Below are positions 34,290-43,244 of a stretch of DNA of 64,000 bases, piece after piece. Source of the stretch: Nocardia macrotermitis. GTDB taxonomy: Bacteria; Actinomycetota; Actinomycetes; Mycobacteriales; Mycobacteriaceae. The position numbers were made by a program, and so were the translations under genes. The stretch spans positions 53,425 through 117,424 of the forward strand of contig NZ_WEGK01000021.1 of NCBI RefSeq assembly GCF_009604405.1, written 5' to 3'. How positions within the stretch are numbered: the stretch's first letter is position 1; the number at the start of each line of letters is the position of its first letter. The notes below the pieces were generated by a model. The model had not been told where the DNA came from, did no database searches, and saw only the letters and a program-made list of their open reading frames with translations.

Positions 34290-35090
34290 TCAGGCGATTC
34301 CCATCTCCACCAGGGAATCGTCCACGCGCGCACCGAATCCGGCGGAGAACTCACCGGCGGTACTCGTCACCGCGGCAGCGATGGCCTCGATATCGGCGTC
34401 GGTCTTCACCGCCGCCATGTACGCGACCCCCAGCGCGGCCACCGCACGACCGTCCCGGGTGACGACCGGGCTCGCGATGCAGTCGATTCCCGTTGTCGTG
34501 GAACTCTTTTCGTACGCGTACCCCTGCTCGCGGGTCTGCTTCAGCACCGGGCGCAGCTCGGCCGGCGACGTCGGGCCCGAGCCCGTACGCACCGGCCAGG
34601 TGTAACCGTCGTAGATGTCGGCCAGCTGTTCGGGATCCAGGCGGCTCAGGATCGCGCGGCCGACGGCGGTCAGATGCGCCGGAAGCCGGGAGCCGATCTC
34701 GGTGACCAGCCGCACGCCCGGCGTCAGCGGCTCACGTTTGTCCAGGTAGATCACGTCGGTTCCCTGCAAGACCGCCAAATGCGAGGTCTCGTTCGTCGCA
34801 TTGGTCAGCGCGAGCATGTACTTCTGCCCTGCCCGGTGCAGCGGCCCGGAACGCATATAGGACGCACCCACCTCGAACGCCGAAACCCCCAGCGTCCAGG
34901 CGCGCTGATCGGGCCAGTAGGAGACGAACCGGCGCTCACGCATGACATTGAGCAGATGATGCGTGGTGCTCTTGGGCATCGACAGCGATTCGGCAATATC
35001 CATGGTGGCCAACGGAACTCCGCGCCGCGCCAGCAGATCCAGCACATCCAGGACCCGCTCGGCCGATTTGACCCTACTGCTCGTCGCCAC
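34290..35090 (-). CDS. IclR-family transcriptional regulator (first of two)
   Basis: The 266-residue protein has an N-terminal winged helix (SAERVLDVLDLLARRGVPLA, then DIAESLSMPKSTTHHLLNVM) and an IclR effector domain with the family's GSRLPAHLTAVGRAILSRL, GYAYEKSSTTTGIDCIASPV and VAALGVAYM segments. The start is uncertain: GTG 35090 gives the usual IclR length before the helix-turn-helix, and GTG 35120 is the longest option. It lies downstream of the second IclR gene on the same strand, with its own operator-like site between. One of the two IclR proteins probably controls histidine use; which one is not visible. Confidence 0.9.
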   Translation of the reverse strand: MATSSRVKSAERVLDVLDLLARRGVPLATMDIAESLSMPKSTTHHLLNVMRERRFVSYWPDQRAWTLGVSAFEVGASYMRSGPLHRAGQKYMLALTNATNETSHLAVLQGTDVIYLDKREPLTPGVRLVTEIGSRLPAHLTAVGRAILSRLDPEQLADIYDGYTWPVRTGSGPTSPAELRPVLKQTREQGYAYEKSSTTTGIDCIASPVVTRDGRAVAALGVAYMAAVKTDADIEAIAAAVTSTAGEFSAGFGARVDDSLVEMGIA

Positions 35091-35139
35091 AGCTGCCGTG
35101 CACCTTTCGATCGCGATCACCGCCGAGAACAGCGCGTTG

Positions 35140-35155
35140 GTCTCGGATATCAGAC
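35140..35155. promoter_or_regulatory. hut-locus operator motif, site 3 (upstream of first iclR gene)
   Basis: GTCT-CGGATATC-AGAC lies 50-65 nt upstream of the regulator's probable GTG start and fits GTCTNNNATNNNAGAC. It is flanked by TTG and AAC, echoing the ATT/AAT flanks of site 4. Confidence 0.65.
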
Positions 35156-35197
35156 AACGATCTCATATTCGAGCTTCGGAAGGCCACGGGCGAGCTG

Positions 35198-35995
35198 CTA
35201 GGGCGTACTGAACCAGTCCGCGGGCGCGCGACCCGACATCGACCGCGTCAGTTGTCGCGCCGCGTCACGCACCGCACGCACCAGCTCCTCGCGGGTCATG
35301 CCGGGTCGATCCGGACGCCGGGTCACACTGAACGCCGCGGTCGGTCTGCCGAGATGGTCGAACGCGCAGGCGGCGACCGATTGCAGCCCCGGCGTGATGA
35401 GTCCGTCCTCCTCGGCGAAACCCTGCGCACGCTCGGCGGCCAGTACCCGGCGCAGTTCCGGCAGTGACGCCGGACCCGCACCGGTCCGATCGATGAACGC
35501 CGCCTTGTCCGGGAACAGTGCCCTGACCTGCGCCGCGGGCAGATGCGCCAGGATCGAGCGGCCGTTGGCGGTCAGGTGTGCGGGCAGCCGCACACCGACA
35601 TCGGTGACCAGCGTGACCGGAACCCGCGTCACCGTCGGTTGTTCCTTGAGCAGATAGAGCGTTTCCGCGCCGTGCAGGATGCCCAGGTGCGCGGTCTCCC
35701 CCGCCTCGGCGACCAGCCGTTTCAGAATCGGTCGCGCCCGGATCTCCAGCGCCTCGTGCCGCAGATAGGCCGAACCGATCTCGAACGCCGCGATCCCGAG
35801 CCCATAGGACCGATCCTCCGGCAGATGCACCACGAAACCGCGTTCGATCAGCACCTCGAGCAGGTGATACACCGAGGATCGCGGCAACCCCAGATCCCGC
35901 ACGATGGCCGCGCCCGCCACCGGACCCGATCGGGTGGCCAGGTAGAGCAGCACGTCCAAGGCCCGGCCGACCGCGGGTGAGGTACTCGACGCCAT
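35198..35995 (-). CDS. IclR-family transcriptional regulator (second of two, next to hutU)
   Basis: A 265-residue IclR protein: winged helix (AVGRALDVLLYLATRSGPVA, then VRDLGLPRSSVYHLLEVLIERGF) and effector domain (VTDVGVRLPAHLTANGRSIL, FAEEDGLITPGLQSVAACAF). ATG 35995 follows GGAGG at five bases. It is divergent from hutU, sharing one intergenic region with the best operator copy, so it is the leading candidate for the hut repressor or activator. It resembles the other IclR protein (same LPAHLTA.GR.IL stretch), pointing to an old tandem duplication. Confidence 0.92.
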   Translation of the reverse strand: MASSTSPAVGRALDVLLYLATRSGPVAGAAIVRDLGLPRSSVYHLLEVLIERGFVVHLPEDRSYGLGIAAFEIGSAYLRHEALEIRARPILKRLVAEAGETAHLGILHGAETLYLLKEQPTVTRVPVTLVTDVGVRLPAHLTANGRSILAHLPAAQVRALFPDKAAFIDRTGAGPASLPELRRVLAAERAQGFAEEDGLITPGLQSVAACAFDHLGRPTAAFSVTRRPDRPGMTREELVRAVRDAARQLTRSMSGRAPADWFSTP

Positions 35996-36023
35996 ATTCA
36001 CCTCCGCCGCGCCTACACCACCG

Positions 36024-36045
36024 ATTGTCTCGGATCCGAGACAAT
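36024..36045. promoter_or_regulatory. hut-locus operator motif, site 4 (perfect palindrome, iclR-hutU)
   Basis: The 16-bp core GTCT-CGGATCCG-AGAC at 36027-36042 is a perfect palindrome and is extended by ATT and AAT to 22 bp. It lies 32-47 nt before the IclR start and about 90 nt before hutU, so it can control both directions. Confidence 0.75.
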
Positions 36046-36130
36046 AGTCTCGATCGAGCTCTCGAACAAGACGCCGTATCGAGGTGTCATGGGATCACCC
36101 GCATCGAGCCCACTCCGGAAGGACGCCACC

Positions 36131-37792
36131 GTGGCTGCCACCCCGCCCCGCATCATCTCCGCACCTCGCGGCACCACCCTGTCGTGCAAGGGCTGGCAGC
36201 AGGAGGCCGCGCTGCGGATGCTGATGAACAACCTCGACCCCGAGGTCGCCGAACATCCCGAGGATCTGGTCGTCTACGGCGGCACCGGACGCGCCGCCCG
36301 GAGCTGGGCGGCCTTCGACGCGATCGTGGCGACGCTACGCGATCTCGAGGACGACGAGACCATGCTGGTGCAGTCCGGCAAGCCGGTCGGGGTGTTCCGG
36401 ACCAACGTGTGGGCGCCGCGCGTGCTGATCGCGAACTCCAATCTCGTTGGGGACTGGGCGAATTGGGAGAAGTTCCGGGAACTCGAGGCCGCCGGGCTGA
36501 TGATGTACGGGCAGATGACCGCCGGGTCGTGGATCTACATCGGCACCCAGGGCATCCTGCAGGGCACCTTCGAAACCTTCGGTGCGGTGGCGCGCAAGCG
36601 ATTCGGCGGCACGCTGGCCGGAACGATCACGTTGACCGCCGGGGTCGGCGGGATGGGTGGCGCACAGCCGCTCGCGGTGACCATGAACGACGGCGTGGTC
36701 ATCTGCGTCGACTGCGATCGCAGCCGCATCGAGCGTCGTATCGCGCACCGGTATCTCGATGTCGAGGCCACCGATATCGATCACGCGCTGGCCTTGGCCA
36801 CCGCTGCCCGCGACGAACGCCGGGCGTTGTCGATCGGGCTGGTCGGCAACGCGGCCGAGGTCTTCCCCGAACTGCTCGACCGGGACGCGCCCATCGATAT
36901 CGTCACCGATCAGACCTCCGCGCACGATCCGCTGTCCTACCTGCCCGTCGGTATCGCCTTCGAGGATATGAAGCAGGCCGCGGAGAAGGATCCGGCCCGG
37001 TTCACCGAGCAGGCGCGGGCGTCGATGGCCGCGCACGTGGCGGCGATGGTCGGGTTCCAGGACAGGGGGGCCGAGGTGTTCGACTACGGCAACTCGATCC
37101 GCGACGAGGCGCGAAAAGCCGGTTACGAGAGGGCATTCGAGTTCCCCGGCTTCGTTCCGGCTTATATCCGACCGCAATTCGAGGAGGGACTGGGGCCGTT
37201 CCGGTGGGCGGCGCTGTCGGGTGATCCGAAGGATATCGAGGCCACCGATCGCGCTGTGCTGGAACTGTTTCCAGGCAACGCGCACCTGCGGCGCTGGATC
37301 ACCATGGCCGAGGAGAGGGTCGCGTATCAGGGGCTGCCCGCGCGGATCTGCTGGCTCGGTTACGGTGAGCGGCAGCTGGCGGGGCTGAAGTTCAACGAGA
37401 TGGTCGCGGACGGGCGATTGTCCGCGCCGATCGTGATCGGGCGCGATCATCTCGACTCCGGTTCGGTGGCCTCGCCGTATCGCGAGACCGAGGCCATGCT
37501 CGACGGATCCGACGCGATCGCGGACTGGCCGCTGCTCAACGCGCTGGTGAACACATCCTCGGGGGCGTCGTGGGTGTCGATCCACCACGGCGGCGGCGTC
37601 GGGATGGGCCGGTCGATCCACGCGGGTCAGGTGTGTGTCGCCGATGGGACCGAGTTGGCGGCGCAGAAGCTCGAGCGGGTGCTGACGAACGATCCGGGGA
37701 TGGGTGTGATCCGGCACGTGGACGCCGAGTACGAGCATGCCGCGCAGGTGGCCGCCGAGCGTGGGGTGCGTATTCCGATGCGGGAGCAGTAG
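36131..37792 (+). CDS. hutU: Urocanate hydratase
   Basis: The 553-residue enzyme adds water to urocanate to form imidazolone propionate, using NAD as an electrophile. The signature LSCKGWQQEAALRMLMNNLDPEVAE opens the protein. LVQSGKPVGVF and the Rossmann-like TAGVGGMGGAQPLA NAD site follow; VFDYGNSIRDEA and ARICWLGYGER with the conserved Cys are present, and SGASWVSIHHGGGVGMGRS near the end is typical. I chose GTG 36131 (AAGGA about eight bases upstream); ATG 36089 would add 14 residues. It leads the hutU-hutI-hutG operon, three bases from hutI. Confidence 0.96.
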   Translation: MAATPPRIISAPRGTTLSCKGWQQEAALRMLMNNLDPEVAEHPEDLVVYGGTGRAARSWAAFDAIVATLRDLEDDETMLVQSGKPVGVFRTNVWAPRVLIANSNLVGDWANWEKFRELEAAGLMMYGQMTAGSWIYIGTQGILQGTFETFGAVARKRFGGTLAGTITLTAGVGGMGGAQPLAVTMNDGVVICVDCDRSRIERRIAHRYLDVEATDIDHALALATAARDERRALSIGLVGNAAEVFPELLDRDAPIDIVTDQTSAHDPLSYLPVGIAFEDMKQAAEKDPARFTEQARASMAAHVAAMVGFQDRGAEVFDYGNSIRDEARKAGYERAFEFPGFVPAYIRPQFEEGLGPFRWAALSGDPKDIEATDRAVLELFPGNAHLRRWITMAEERVAYQGLPARICWLGYGERQLAGLKFNEMVADGRLSAPIVIGRDHLDSGSVASPYRETEAMLDGSDAIADWPLLNALVNTSSGASWVSIHHGGGVGMGRSIHAGQVCVADGTELAAQKLERVLTNDPGMGVIRHVDAEYEHAAQVAAERGVRIPMREQ

Positions 37793-37795
37793 GCG

Positions 37796-38986
37796 ATGGA
37801 CGAATCAGGGCAGGCCCCGTGGACGGTCGTGGACAATATCGGCTCGCTGGTGACCAATGATCCCGAGCTCGGGCGAGGACCGCTGGGCGTCATCCGGGAC
37901 GCGGCGGTCGTCATCGGTGACGGTCTCGTGCGGTGGGTCGGCCCGCGGTCCCGAATTCCGCAGGGCAGCAGCACATTCCGTCACGACCTGGGTGGGCGGG
38001 CCGCGCTGCCCGGATTCGTCGACAGCCACTCGCACCTGGTCTTCGCCGGTGATCGGGCCGACGAATTCGCCGCCAGGATGACCGGCGCGGCCTACGAGGC
38101 CGGGGGGATCCGCACCACGATCGCCGCCACCCGCGACGCCTCGGACGCCGAGTTGGACCGGAACACGGCCCGGTTGGTCGCCGAATCACTGCGGTCGGGC
38201 ACGACGACGATCGAATCGAAATCCGGTTACGGCCAGTCCGTCGCCGACGAACTCCGCAGTCTCGAGATCCTCGCCCGCCACACCGGCGAGGCCACACTGC
38301 TCGCCGCGCACGTCACTCCGCCCGAATATACCGGGCGCACAGACGATTACGTGCACCTGGTGATCGACGAGATGATCCCCGCATGCGCCGCGCACGCGAG
38401 TTGGATCGATGTGTTCTGTGAGCGGGGCGCGTTCGATCTGGACCAGTCCCGCGCCGTGTTGCGGGCCGGGGTGAGTGCCGGGCTGGTCCCGCGCGTGCAC
38501 GGCAATCAGCTCGGTTACGGGCCCGGCGTGCAACTCGCCGTGGAACTCGAGGCGGCGTCGGTCGATCACGTCACCCACACGACCGCCTCGGACGTCGACG
38601 CACTGGCCGCGAGCAGCACCGTCGCCACGCTGCTGCCGGGCGCCGACTTCTGCACTCGCGCAAAGTATCCCGACGCGCGAACGCTACTGGACGCCGGCGT
38701 CACGGTCGCCCTGGCCGCGGACTGCAACCCCGGAACCAGCTACACCACGAGCATCCCGTTCTGCATCGCACTGGCCGTGCGAGAGTTGGGCATGAGCCCC
38801 GACGAGGCCGTCTGGGCCGCCACCGCAGGAGGCGCGAAGGCATTGCGCCGCAACGATATCGGCCGAATCACCGTCGGCGCACGAGCCGACCTCATCGCCC
38901 TGGACGCCCCCTCACACATCCACCTGGCCTACCGCCCCGGCGTCCCCCTGATCCGCGAAGTCTGGAAGGACGGCCTACTCCGGTGA
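37796..38986 (+). CDS. hutI: Imidazolonepropionase
   Basis: The 396-residue metal-dependent amidohydrolase opens imidazolone propionate to formimino-glutamate. Visible signatures are PGFVDSHSHLVFAGDRADEF with the HxH metal pair, ESKSGYGQ, the AAHVTPPEY and VHGNQLGYG histidines, and the catalytic/metal Asp in AADCNPGTSYT. The C-terminal TVGARADLIALDA is the usual amidohydrolase beta-sandwich return. The start lies three bases after the hutU stop and its stop overlaps the hutG start as GTGA, so the three genes are translated together. Confidence 0.96.
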   Translation: MDESGQAPWTVVDNIGSLVTNDPELGRGPLGVIRDAAVVIGDGLVRWVGPRSRIPQGSSTFRHDLGGRAALPGFVDSHSHLVFAGDRADEFAARMTGAAYEAGGIRTTIAATRDASDAELDRNTARLVAESLRSGTTTIESKSGYGQSVADELRSLEILARHTGEATLLAAHVTPPEYTGRTDDYVHLVIDEMIPACAAHASWIDVFCERGAFDLDQSRAVLRAGVSAGLVPRVHGNQLGYGPGVQLAVELEAASVDHVTHTTASDVDALAASSTVATLLPGADFCTRAKYPDARTLLDAGVTVALAADCNPGTSYTTSIPFCIALAVRELGMSPDEAVWAATAGGAKALRRNDIGRITVGARADLIALDAPSHIHLAYRPGVPLIREVWKDGLLR

Positions 38987-39933
38987 TCGACATCGATATC
39001 GAACCCACCGCCTGGACCGGCCGCGACGACGGCCCCGGTCCCGAACACCTGCGCTGGCACCGAGCCGTCGAGCCCCTTCCCGACCACGCCGCCCCCGGAG
39101 CCGGTGTCCTGCTCGGCTTCCGCAGCGACGAGGGCGTACGCCGCAACCAGGGCCGCCCCGGCGCGGCGGCAGGCCCTACCGCCCTACGCCGAGCCCTCGC
39201 CTCCCTCGCCCTGCCCGGACCGATCCGCCTCTACGACGCCGGGGACATCGCGGTCACCGACGAAGACCTCGAGCGCGGCCAACACCGCCTGGGCGCGACG
39301 GCCACCCACCTACTCGATTCCGGCCACCTCGTCACCATCCTCGGCGGCGGCCACGAGGTCGCACACGGCAGCTACCTCGGCCTCTCCAACTCCCGATCCG
39401 TAACCGCCGGAGCACGTTTCGGCGTCCTCAACCTGGACGCCCACTTCGACCTCCGCACGGACCCCCTCCCCTCCTCCGGCACGCCCTTCCACCAGATGGC
39501 CACCCGCGAACACGCCCACGGCCGCCCCTTCAACTACGCGGTCCTGGGCATCGCCCAACCCAGCAACACCACCGCCCTGTTCACCACCGCCCACCACCTC
39601 GGCGTCCGCTACCTACTCGACGACGCCTGCACCCCAACGAATCTCCCCCGAGTGACCTCCTTCGTCACCGATTTCCTCCACACCATCGACCTACTCCACC
39701 TCACCATCGACCTCGACGTCCTCCCCGCCGCCACCGCCCCCGGCGTCAGCGCCCCCGCCGCCTTCGGCGTCCCCCTCGAAGTAATCCAACACATCTGCGA
39801 CCTCATCGCCACCACCGGCAAACTAGCCCTACTCGACATAGCCGAACTCAACCCCACCCTCGACATCGACACCCGCACCGCCCGCACCGCCGCTCGCCTG
39901 ATCCACCGAGTAGTGACAACCACCCTCACCTGA
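38983..39933 (+). CDS. hutG: Formimidoylglutamase
   Basis: The 316-residue protein is an arginase/agmatinase-fold enzyme that splits formimino-glutamate to glutamate and formamide, finishing the pathway. The two-manganese site is visible as GGGHEVAHGSY, NLDAHFDLR (DxHxD) and TIDLDVLPAATAPGVSAP (DxD). The GTG start overlaps the hutI stop by four bases. The gene ends 33 nt from the convergent RelE-like toxin gene. With no HutF or HutG deformylase-type gene nearby, the direct formamide-releasing route applies. Confidence 0.94.
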   Translation: MIDIDIEPTAWTGRDDGPGPEHLRWHRAVEPLPDHAAPGAGVLLGFRSDEGVRRNQGRPGAAAGPTALRRALASLALPGPIRLYDAGDIAVTDEDLERGQHRLGATATHLLDSGHLVTILGGGHEVAHGSYLGLSNSRSVTAGARFGVLNLDAHFDLRTDPLPSSGTPFHQMATREHAHGRPFNYAVLGIAQPSNTTALFTTAHHLGVRYLLDDACTPTNLPRVTSFVTDFLHTIDLLHLTIDLDVLPAATAPGVSAPAAFGVPLEVIQHICDLIATTGKLALLDIAELNPTLDIDTRTARTAARLIHRVVTTTLT

Positions 39934-39966
39934 TCCTCGGCCGACGGCCGCGCGTCCCCGAACTGA

Positions 39967-40221
39967 TCAGCCAACCCAACTCACGCTGACCACTACCACG
40001 CGCCGATCCTGTTCCAAGATCACGTACACGACCAAACCGCCACCGCCCGGCCCGAAGACCATCCTGCGCATGGCACCGTCTGGCTTGTCGTCGCGATACG
40101 CAGGCCCCTCCCACGGCGTCAACTCGAGAAATGCGATCAACTCGGCATAGTGCACCAACACATCCACGGGTAGACCGTCGACCTGTTCACTTGCGTCAGC
40201 GACGATCTCGTAGCGGTACAT
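39967..40221 (-). CDS. RelE/ParE-like toxin of a toxin-antitoxin-like pair
   Basis: The 84-residue product has the small basic-beta layout of RelE/ParE proteins: YEIVADASEQVDGLP for helix 1, a middle helix (HYAELIAFLELTPWEG) and beta strands RRMVFGPGGGGLVVYVILEQDRRVVVVSVSWVG. It begins six bases after the stop of the gene upstream, so both are co-transcribed. RelE-like toxins cleave mRNA at the ribosome; some relatives have lost activity, and the activity here is not shown. Convergent with hutG. Confidence 0.75.
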   Translation of the reverse strand: MYRYEIVADASEQVDGLPVDVLVHYAELIAFLELTPWEGPAYRDDKPDGAMRRMVFGPGGGGLVVYVILEQDRRVVVVSVSWVG

Positions 40222-40227
40222 CCAGCT

Positions 40228-40563
40228 CTACCGGGCGAGTTTGGCATTGATCCGCGCCCGATGCTCGTCCGCACCGATCGTGGACACGCTGCGGCCATCT
40301 TCGAGAGCCTCGGCCTGCGCGAGCATCCGCAGATGAGCGTCCGCACCGTGCCGCTGCGTGATCTCGGCAATCAGCCCGAAGGTGGACAACACGGTCAGCA
40401 CACCCGTCAGATCCAGCGACGCGGCCGCAGCCGCCATCTCCTCACCGTAACGGCGATCGAACTCGGCCTGCTCGTCACCGACCAGCGCATCGTGAATGGC
40501 ACGCGGAGTCGAGGCAGCAACGAACGCGGGGCGTGCCGGTGATCTGTACTCGGGTGATGCCAT
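40228..40563 (-). CDS. DUF6247-like protein, probable antitoxin partner
   Basis: The 111-residue product matches the small actinobacterial DUF6247 pattern: a P-rich start, ALVGDEQAEFDRRYGEEMAAAAASLDL, then LSTFGLIAEITQRHGADAHLRM. These proteins are commonly encoded directly before a RelE-like gene, as here, and are taken as the antitoxin, though a DNA-binding motif is not evident. ATG 40563 is the natural start. The pair stands alone between hutG and the acyl-CoA dehydrogenase. Confidence 0.75.
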   Translation of the reverse strand: MASPEYRSPARPAFVAASTPRAIHDALVGDEQAEFDRRYGEEMAAAAASLDLTGVLTVLSTFGLIAEITQRHGADAHLRMLAQAEALEDGRSVSTIGADEHRARINAKLAR

Positions 40564-40689
40564 GCTGACAACGATAGCGCTTTGCGCGTTCTACCCCGTG
40601 GGTTCATCCAGCCCGGAAACGCCTGAGGGCACATCCGATCTACCAGCGAGACGCGGCCGATGCAGCCCGCATATCACCCGCTACCACGC

Positions 40690-40704
40690 GAGAATGCTAT
40701 TCTC
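40690..40704. promoter_or_regulatory. Operator candidate upstream of acyl-CoA dehydrogenase
   Basis: GAGAAT-GCT-ATTCTC is a perfect 6-3-6 palindrome about 85-100 nt upstream of the dehydrogenase start, and a further ATTCTC half occurs about 17 nt downstream. The region is AT-rich, as expected for a promoter. A TetR-type fatty-acid regulator is a reasonable guess. Confidence 0.5.
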
Positions 40705-40787
40705 ACTGTAAAGGAACAATATTCTCATCGATGAACGGGCGGCCCGGGGCACACACCTCGGGTCGCTCTTGCCCAGAAAGATCCGCT

Positions 40788-42023
40788 ATGACTGCGCAGT
40801 ACACGACGATCGAATCCGTCGACAGTTTCCGTGATCGGGCTCGGCGGTGGTTGAAGGAGAATCTGGCGCCTGCCACCGAGTACTTCGTGGGGGCGTTCGA
40901 CGAGGAGGTGTGGGCTCGGCACCGGGAGTTGCAGGGGGTGTTGTTCGAGGGCGGGTTCGCGGGCATCTGCTTTCCGAAAGAGTATGGCGGGCAGGGGCTT
41001 TCGGTGGCGCATCAGCGGGCGTTCACCGAGGAGTCGCTCGGGTACGAGATGCCGTTGGCGTTGAACGTGCCGACGCTGGCGATCTGCGCGGCGACGCTGC
41101 TGGATCTGGGGACCGAGGAGCAGAAGCGGGCGCGGCTGCCCGCGGTGTTGCGGGGCGAGGAGGTGATGGTGCAGTTCCTGTCCGAGCCGCGCGGTGGCTC
41201 GGATCTGGCGGGGCTGATCACCCGCGCCGAACGCGACGGGGACGAGTGGGTGCTCAACGGGACCAAGATCTGGAGTTCGGGCGCGTACGCCGCCGACTAC
41301 GGTCTGTGCCTGGCCCGGACGAACTGGGATGTGCCCAAACATCAAGGGCTGACACTCTTCCTGGTCCCCACGGCCGCGCCGGGCCTGACCATCCGCCGGA
41401 TCAGGCAGGTCACCGGATCGGTCGAATTCTGTGAGGAGTTCTTCGACGACGTGCGCCTGCCCGCCGACGCGGTGGTGGGCGAGGTCGGCGGCGGCTGGGC
41501 GGCCGCGACCACACTGCTGCACCACGAACGCGCGGCCGTGGGCGGCAGTTCGCCCTACATCAGCGGCGACCAACCGCGCCTCGGCGGCGAGACCGACACC
41601 CTCATCGACCTGGCCCGCGACACCGGCCGCCTGGACGACCCGCGCGTCCGCGAGGACATCGGCGCCGCGCACACGATGCGCACCGTGCGCGAACAGTTGA
41701 TCGAACACGTCTCCGACGCGATCGCCGCCGACCGGATGCCCCCGGCCGCGGGTTCGCTCGTCCGCCTCTTCGGCGCCGAAACCAATTGGCTGCAAATCGA
41801 TTCCGCACTGCACATCGCGGGCACGGCGGCGGCCACCGGCACCCCCGAGGGCCCCGGCATCGGGCAGGTCGGCATCGACTACCTGTTCCGCAACGCCGGC
41901 AGCCTGGGCGGCGGCAGCACCGAAATGGCCCGCAACCTGATCAGCGAACGCATCCTGGGCATGCCCCGCGAATCCGCCGCCGACCGCGACGTCCCGTTCA
42001 ACCAGGTCCCGCGCGGCCGCTGA
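40788..42023 (+). CDS. Acyl-CoA dehydrogenase
   Basis: The 411-residue FAD enzyme has the family's all-alpha N-terminal domain (residues 1-120; FPKEYGGQGLSVAHQ), the beta domain with FLSEPRGGSDLAGL and GTKIWSSGAYAADYGL that bind FAD and acyl-CoA, and the C-terminal helices with FRNAGSLGGGSTEMARNLISERILGMPRE. Such enzymes introduce an alpha-beta double bond into acyl-CoA esters of fatty acids or steroid side chains. ATG 40788 follows AGAAAG at eight bases. It is a single gene; no paired dehydrogenase subunit is next to it. Confidence 0.92.
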   Translation: MTAQYTTIESVDSFRDRARRWLKENLAPATEYFVGAFDEEVWARHRELQGVLFEGGFAGICFPKEYGGQGLSVAHQRAFTEESLGYEMPLALNVPTLAICAATLLDLGTEEQKRARLPAVLRGEEVMVQFLSEPRGGSDLAGLITRAERDGDEWVLNGTKIWSSGAYAADYGLCLARTNWDVPKHQGLTLFLVPTAAPGLTIRRIRQVTGSVEFCEEFFDDVRLPADAVVGEVGGGWAAATTLLHHERAAVGGSSPYISGDQPRLGGETDTLIDLARDTGRLDDPRVREDIGAAHTMRTVREQLIEHVSDAIAADRMPPAAGSLVRLFGAETNWLQIDSALHIAGTAAATGTPEGPGIGQVGIDYLFRNAGSLGGGSTEMARNLISERILGMPRESAADRDVPFNQVPRGR

Positions 42024-42196
42024 CCGCGCCATCCCACGCACCGAGAGGGAATTCCGCCACACTCGAATCACTCCAGCACCGCAACGCGGTCACGTCCGGT
42101 GTCCAGCCTGCGGACACCACACCGATGAAACGAGCGTCGCCTTCCACGGTAGTGCCCCGGCGGTCGGGATCGACTGTCAGGTGGGGCGCGGGGTTG

Positions 42197-43162
42197 TCAC
42201 CGCGCCGGGGTCAGCACGATCCGGCCGAAGACCTCTCCGGCCGCCATCCGCTGATGCGCCACCACGGCTTGATCCAACGGAAGCACCTCGTGCACAACGG
42301 ATTTCAGCTCACCTCGGCCCGCTGCGGCGAACAGTTCCGCGGTCACCGCCTGCCGCTCGGGCATGGGAATGGAGTCGGCGCTGAACGTCGCGAACGTCAT
42401 GGACTTCTTGAAGCCCGCGATCATCTCCTCACCGAAGTCCACCGGCGGCCACCCGCCCATCGCGCCGACCGCGACCATGCGGCCGTTCGGCGCGAGCTGG
42501 TCGAAGAATTGCGGCAGATCCGGCCCGGCGATGATGTCGACGATGACGTCGTAGGCTGCGGGAGCATCGGCCGCGCCCCGGCCGCTGCGGTCCAGTACGT
42601 GCGTCGCGCCGAGCTCGCGAAGACGCTCACCGCGCTGCGCCGAGGACGTCGTGACGCCCACCGCGCTCGCGCCCGCCCGCACCGCGAGCTGCACCGCCGA
42701 CACCCCGATCCCCCCGGCCGCGCCACGCACCAACACCGACTCACCGCGCGCGAAATGCGCATGGCGCAAAGCGAAGTGGGCGACCAGACCCGAACTGCCG
42801 AGCGTCACCGCATCCGCCACCGACACCTCCTCCGGTAGCGCGAGGAGAGTCTCGGTGGAACTGACGACCTGTTCCGCATAACCACCGCTCTCGGTGAACG
42901 CCCACACCCGCCGCCCCACCCAGGCGGTATCGGCACCCGCACCGACGGCGGTCACCGTGCCCGCCACCTCACTGCCGAGGATGTGCCCCGAGGTGAATCC
43001 GTACGTGCCCAACCCGCCGCTGCGGATCAGCGCGTCGACCCCACCCACGCCGATCGCCTCGATCTCGATCAGCACCTGCCCGCTGCCCGGACTCGGGTCG
43101 GGCAGCTCGACCGCCGCCAGCCCCTCGGGACCTCCGAACTCTTCCACTACCACTGCCCGCAC
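42197..43162 (-). CDS. Zinc-independent quinone/NADPH oxidoreductase
   Basis: The 321-residue medium-chain reductase of the quinone oxidoreductase group. It has the GroES-like start (MRAVVVEEFGGPEGLAAVEL), IRSGGLGTYGFTSGHILGSEVAG, and an NADPH Rossmann motif VRGAAGGIGVSAVQLAVRAGA. The catalytic zinc cysteines of alcohol dehydrogenases are absent, as in QOR. It is divergent from a TetR gene with a perfect palindrome between them; the regulator most likely represses it in response to an electrophile or quinone. Confidence 0.93.
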   Translation of the reverse strand: MRAVVVEEFGGPEGLAAVELPDPSPGSGQVLIEIEAIGVGGVDALIRSGGLGTYGFTSGHILGSEVAGTVTAVGAGADTAWVGRRVWAFTESGGYAEQVVSSTETLLALPEEVSVADAVTLGSSGLVAHFALRHAHFARGESVLVRGAAGGIGVSAVQLAVRAGASAVGVTTSSAQRGERLRELGATHVLDRSGRGAADAPAAYDVIVDIIAGPDLPQFFDQLAPNGRMVAVGAMGGWPPVDFGEEMIAGFKKSMTFATFSADSIPMPERQAVTAELFAAAGRGELKSVVHEVLPLDQAVVAHQRMAAGEVFGRIVLTPAR

Positions 43163-43207
43163 TGGTGACTCCCTGTTCTCTTCGAGCGAGACCGACCAGC
43201 GGAACGT

Positions 43208-43227
43208 AACGGACGCCCCCGTCCGTT
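43208..43227. promoter_or_regulatory. Perfect palindromic operator between qor and tetR genes
   Basis: AACGGACG-CCCC-CGTCCGTT is a perfect 8-4-8 inverted repeat placed between the two divergent starts, 18 nt before the TetR GTG and 46 nt before the oxidoreductase ATG. This is the expected site for the divergent TetR protein. Confidence 0.75.
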
Positions 43228-43244
43228 TGGCTAAAGTGAGAGCG

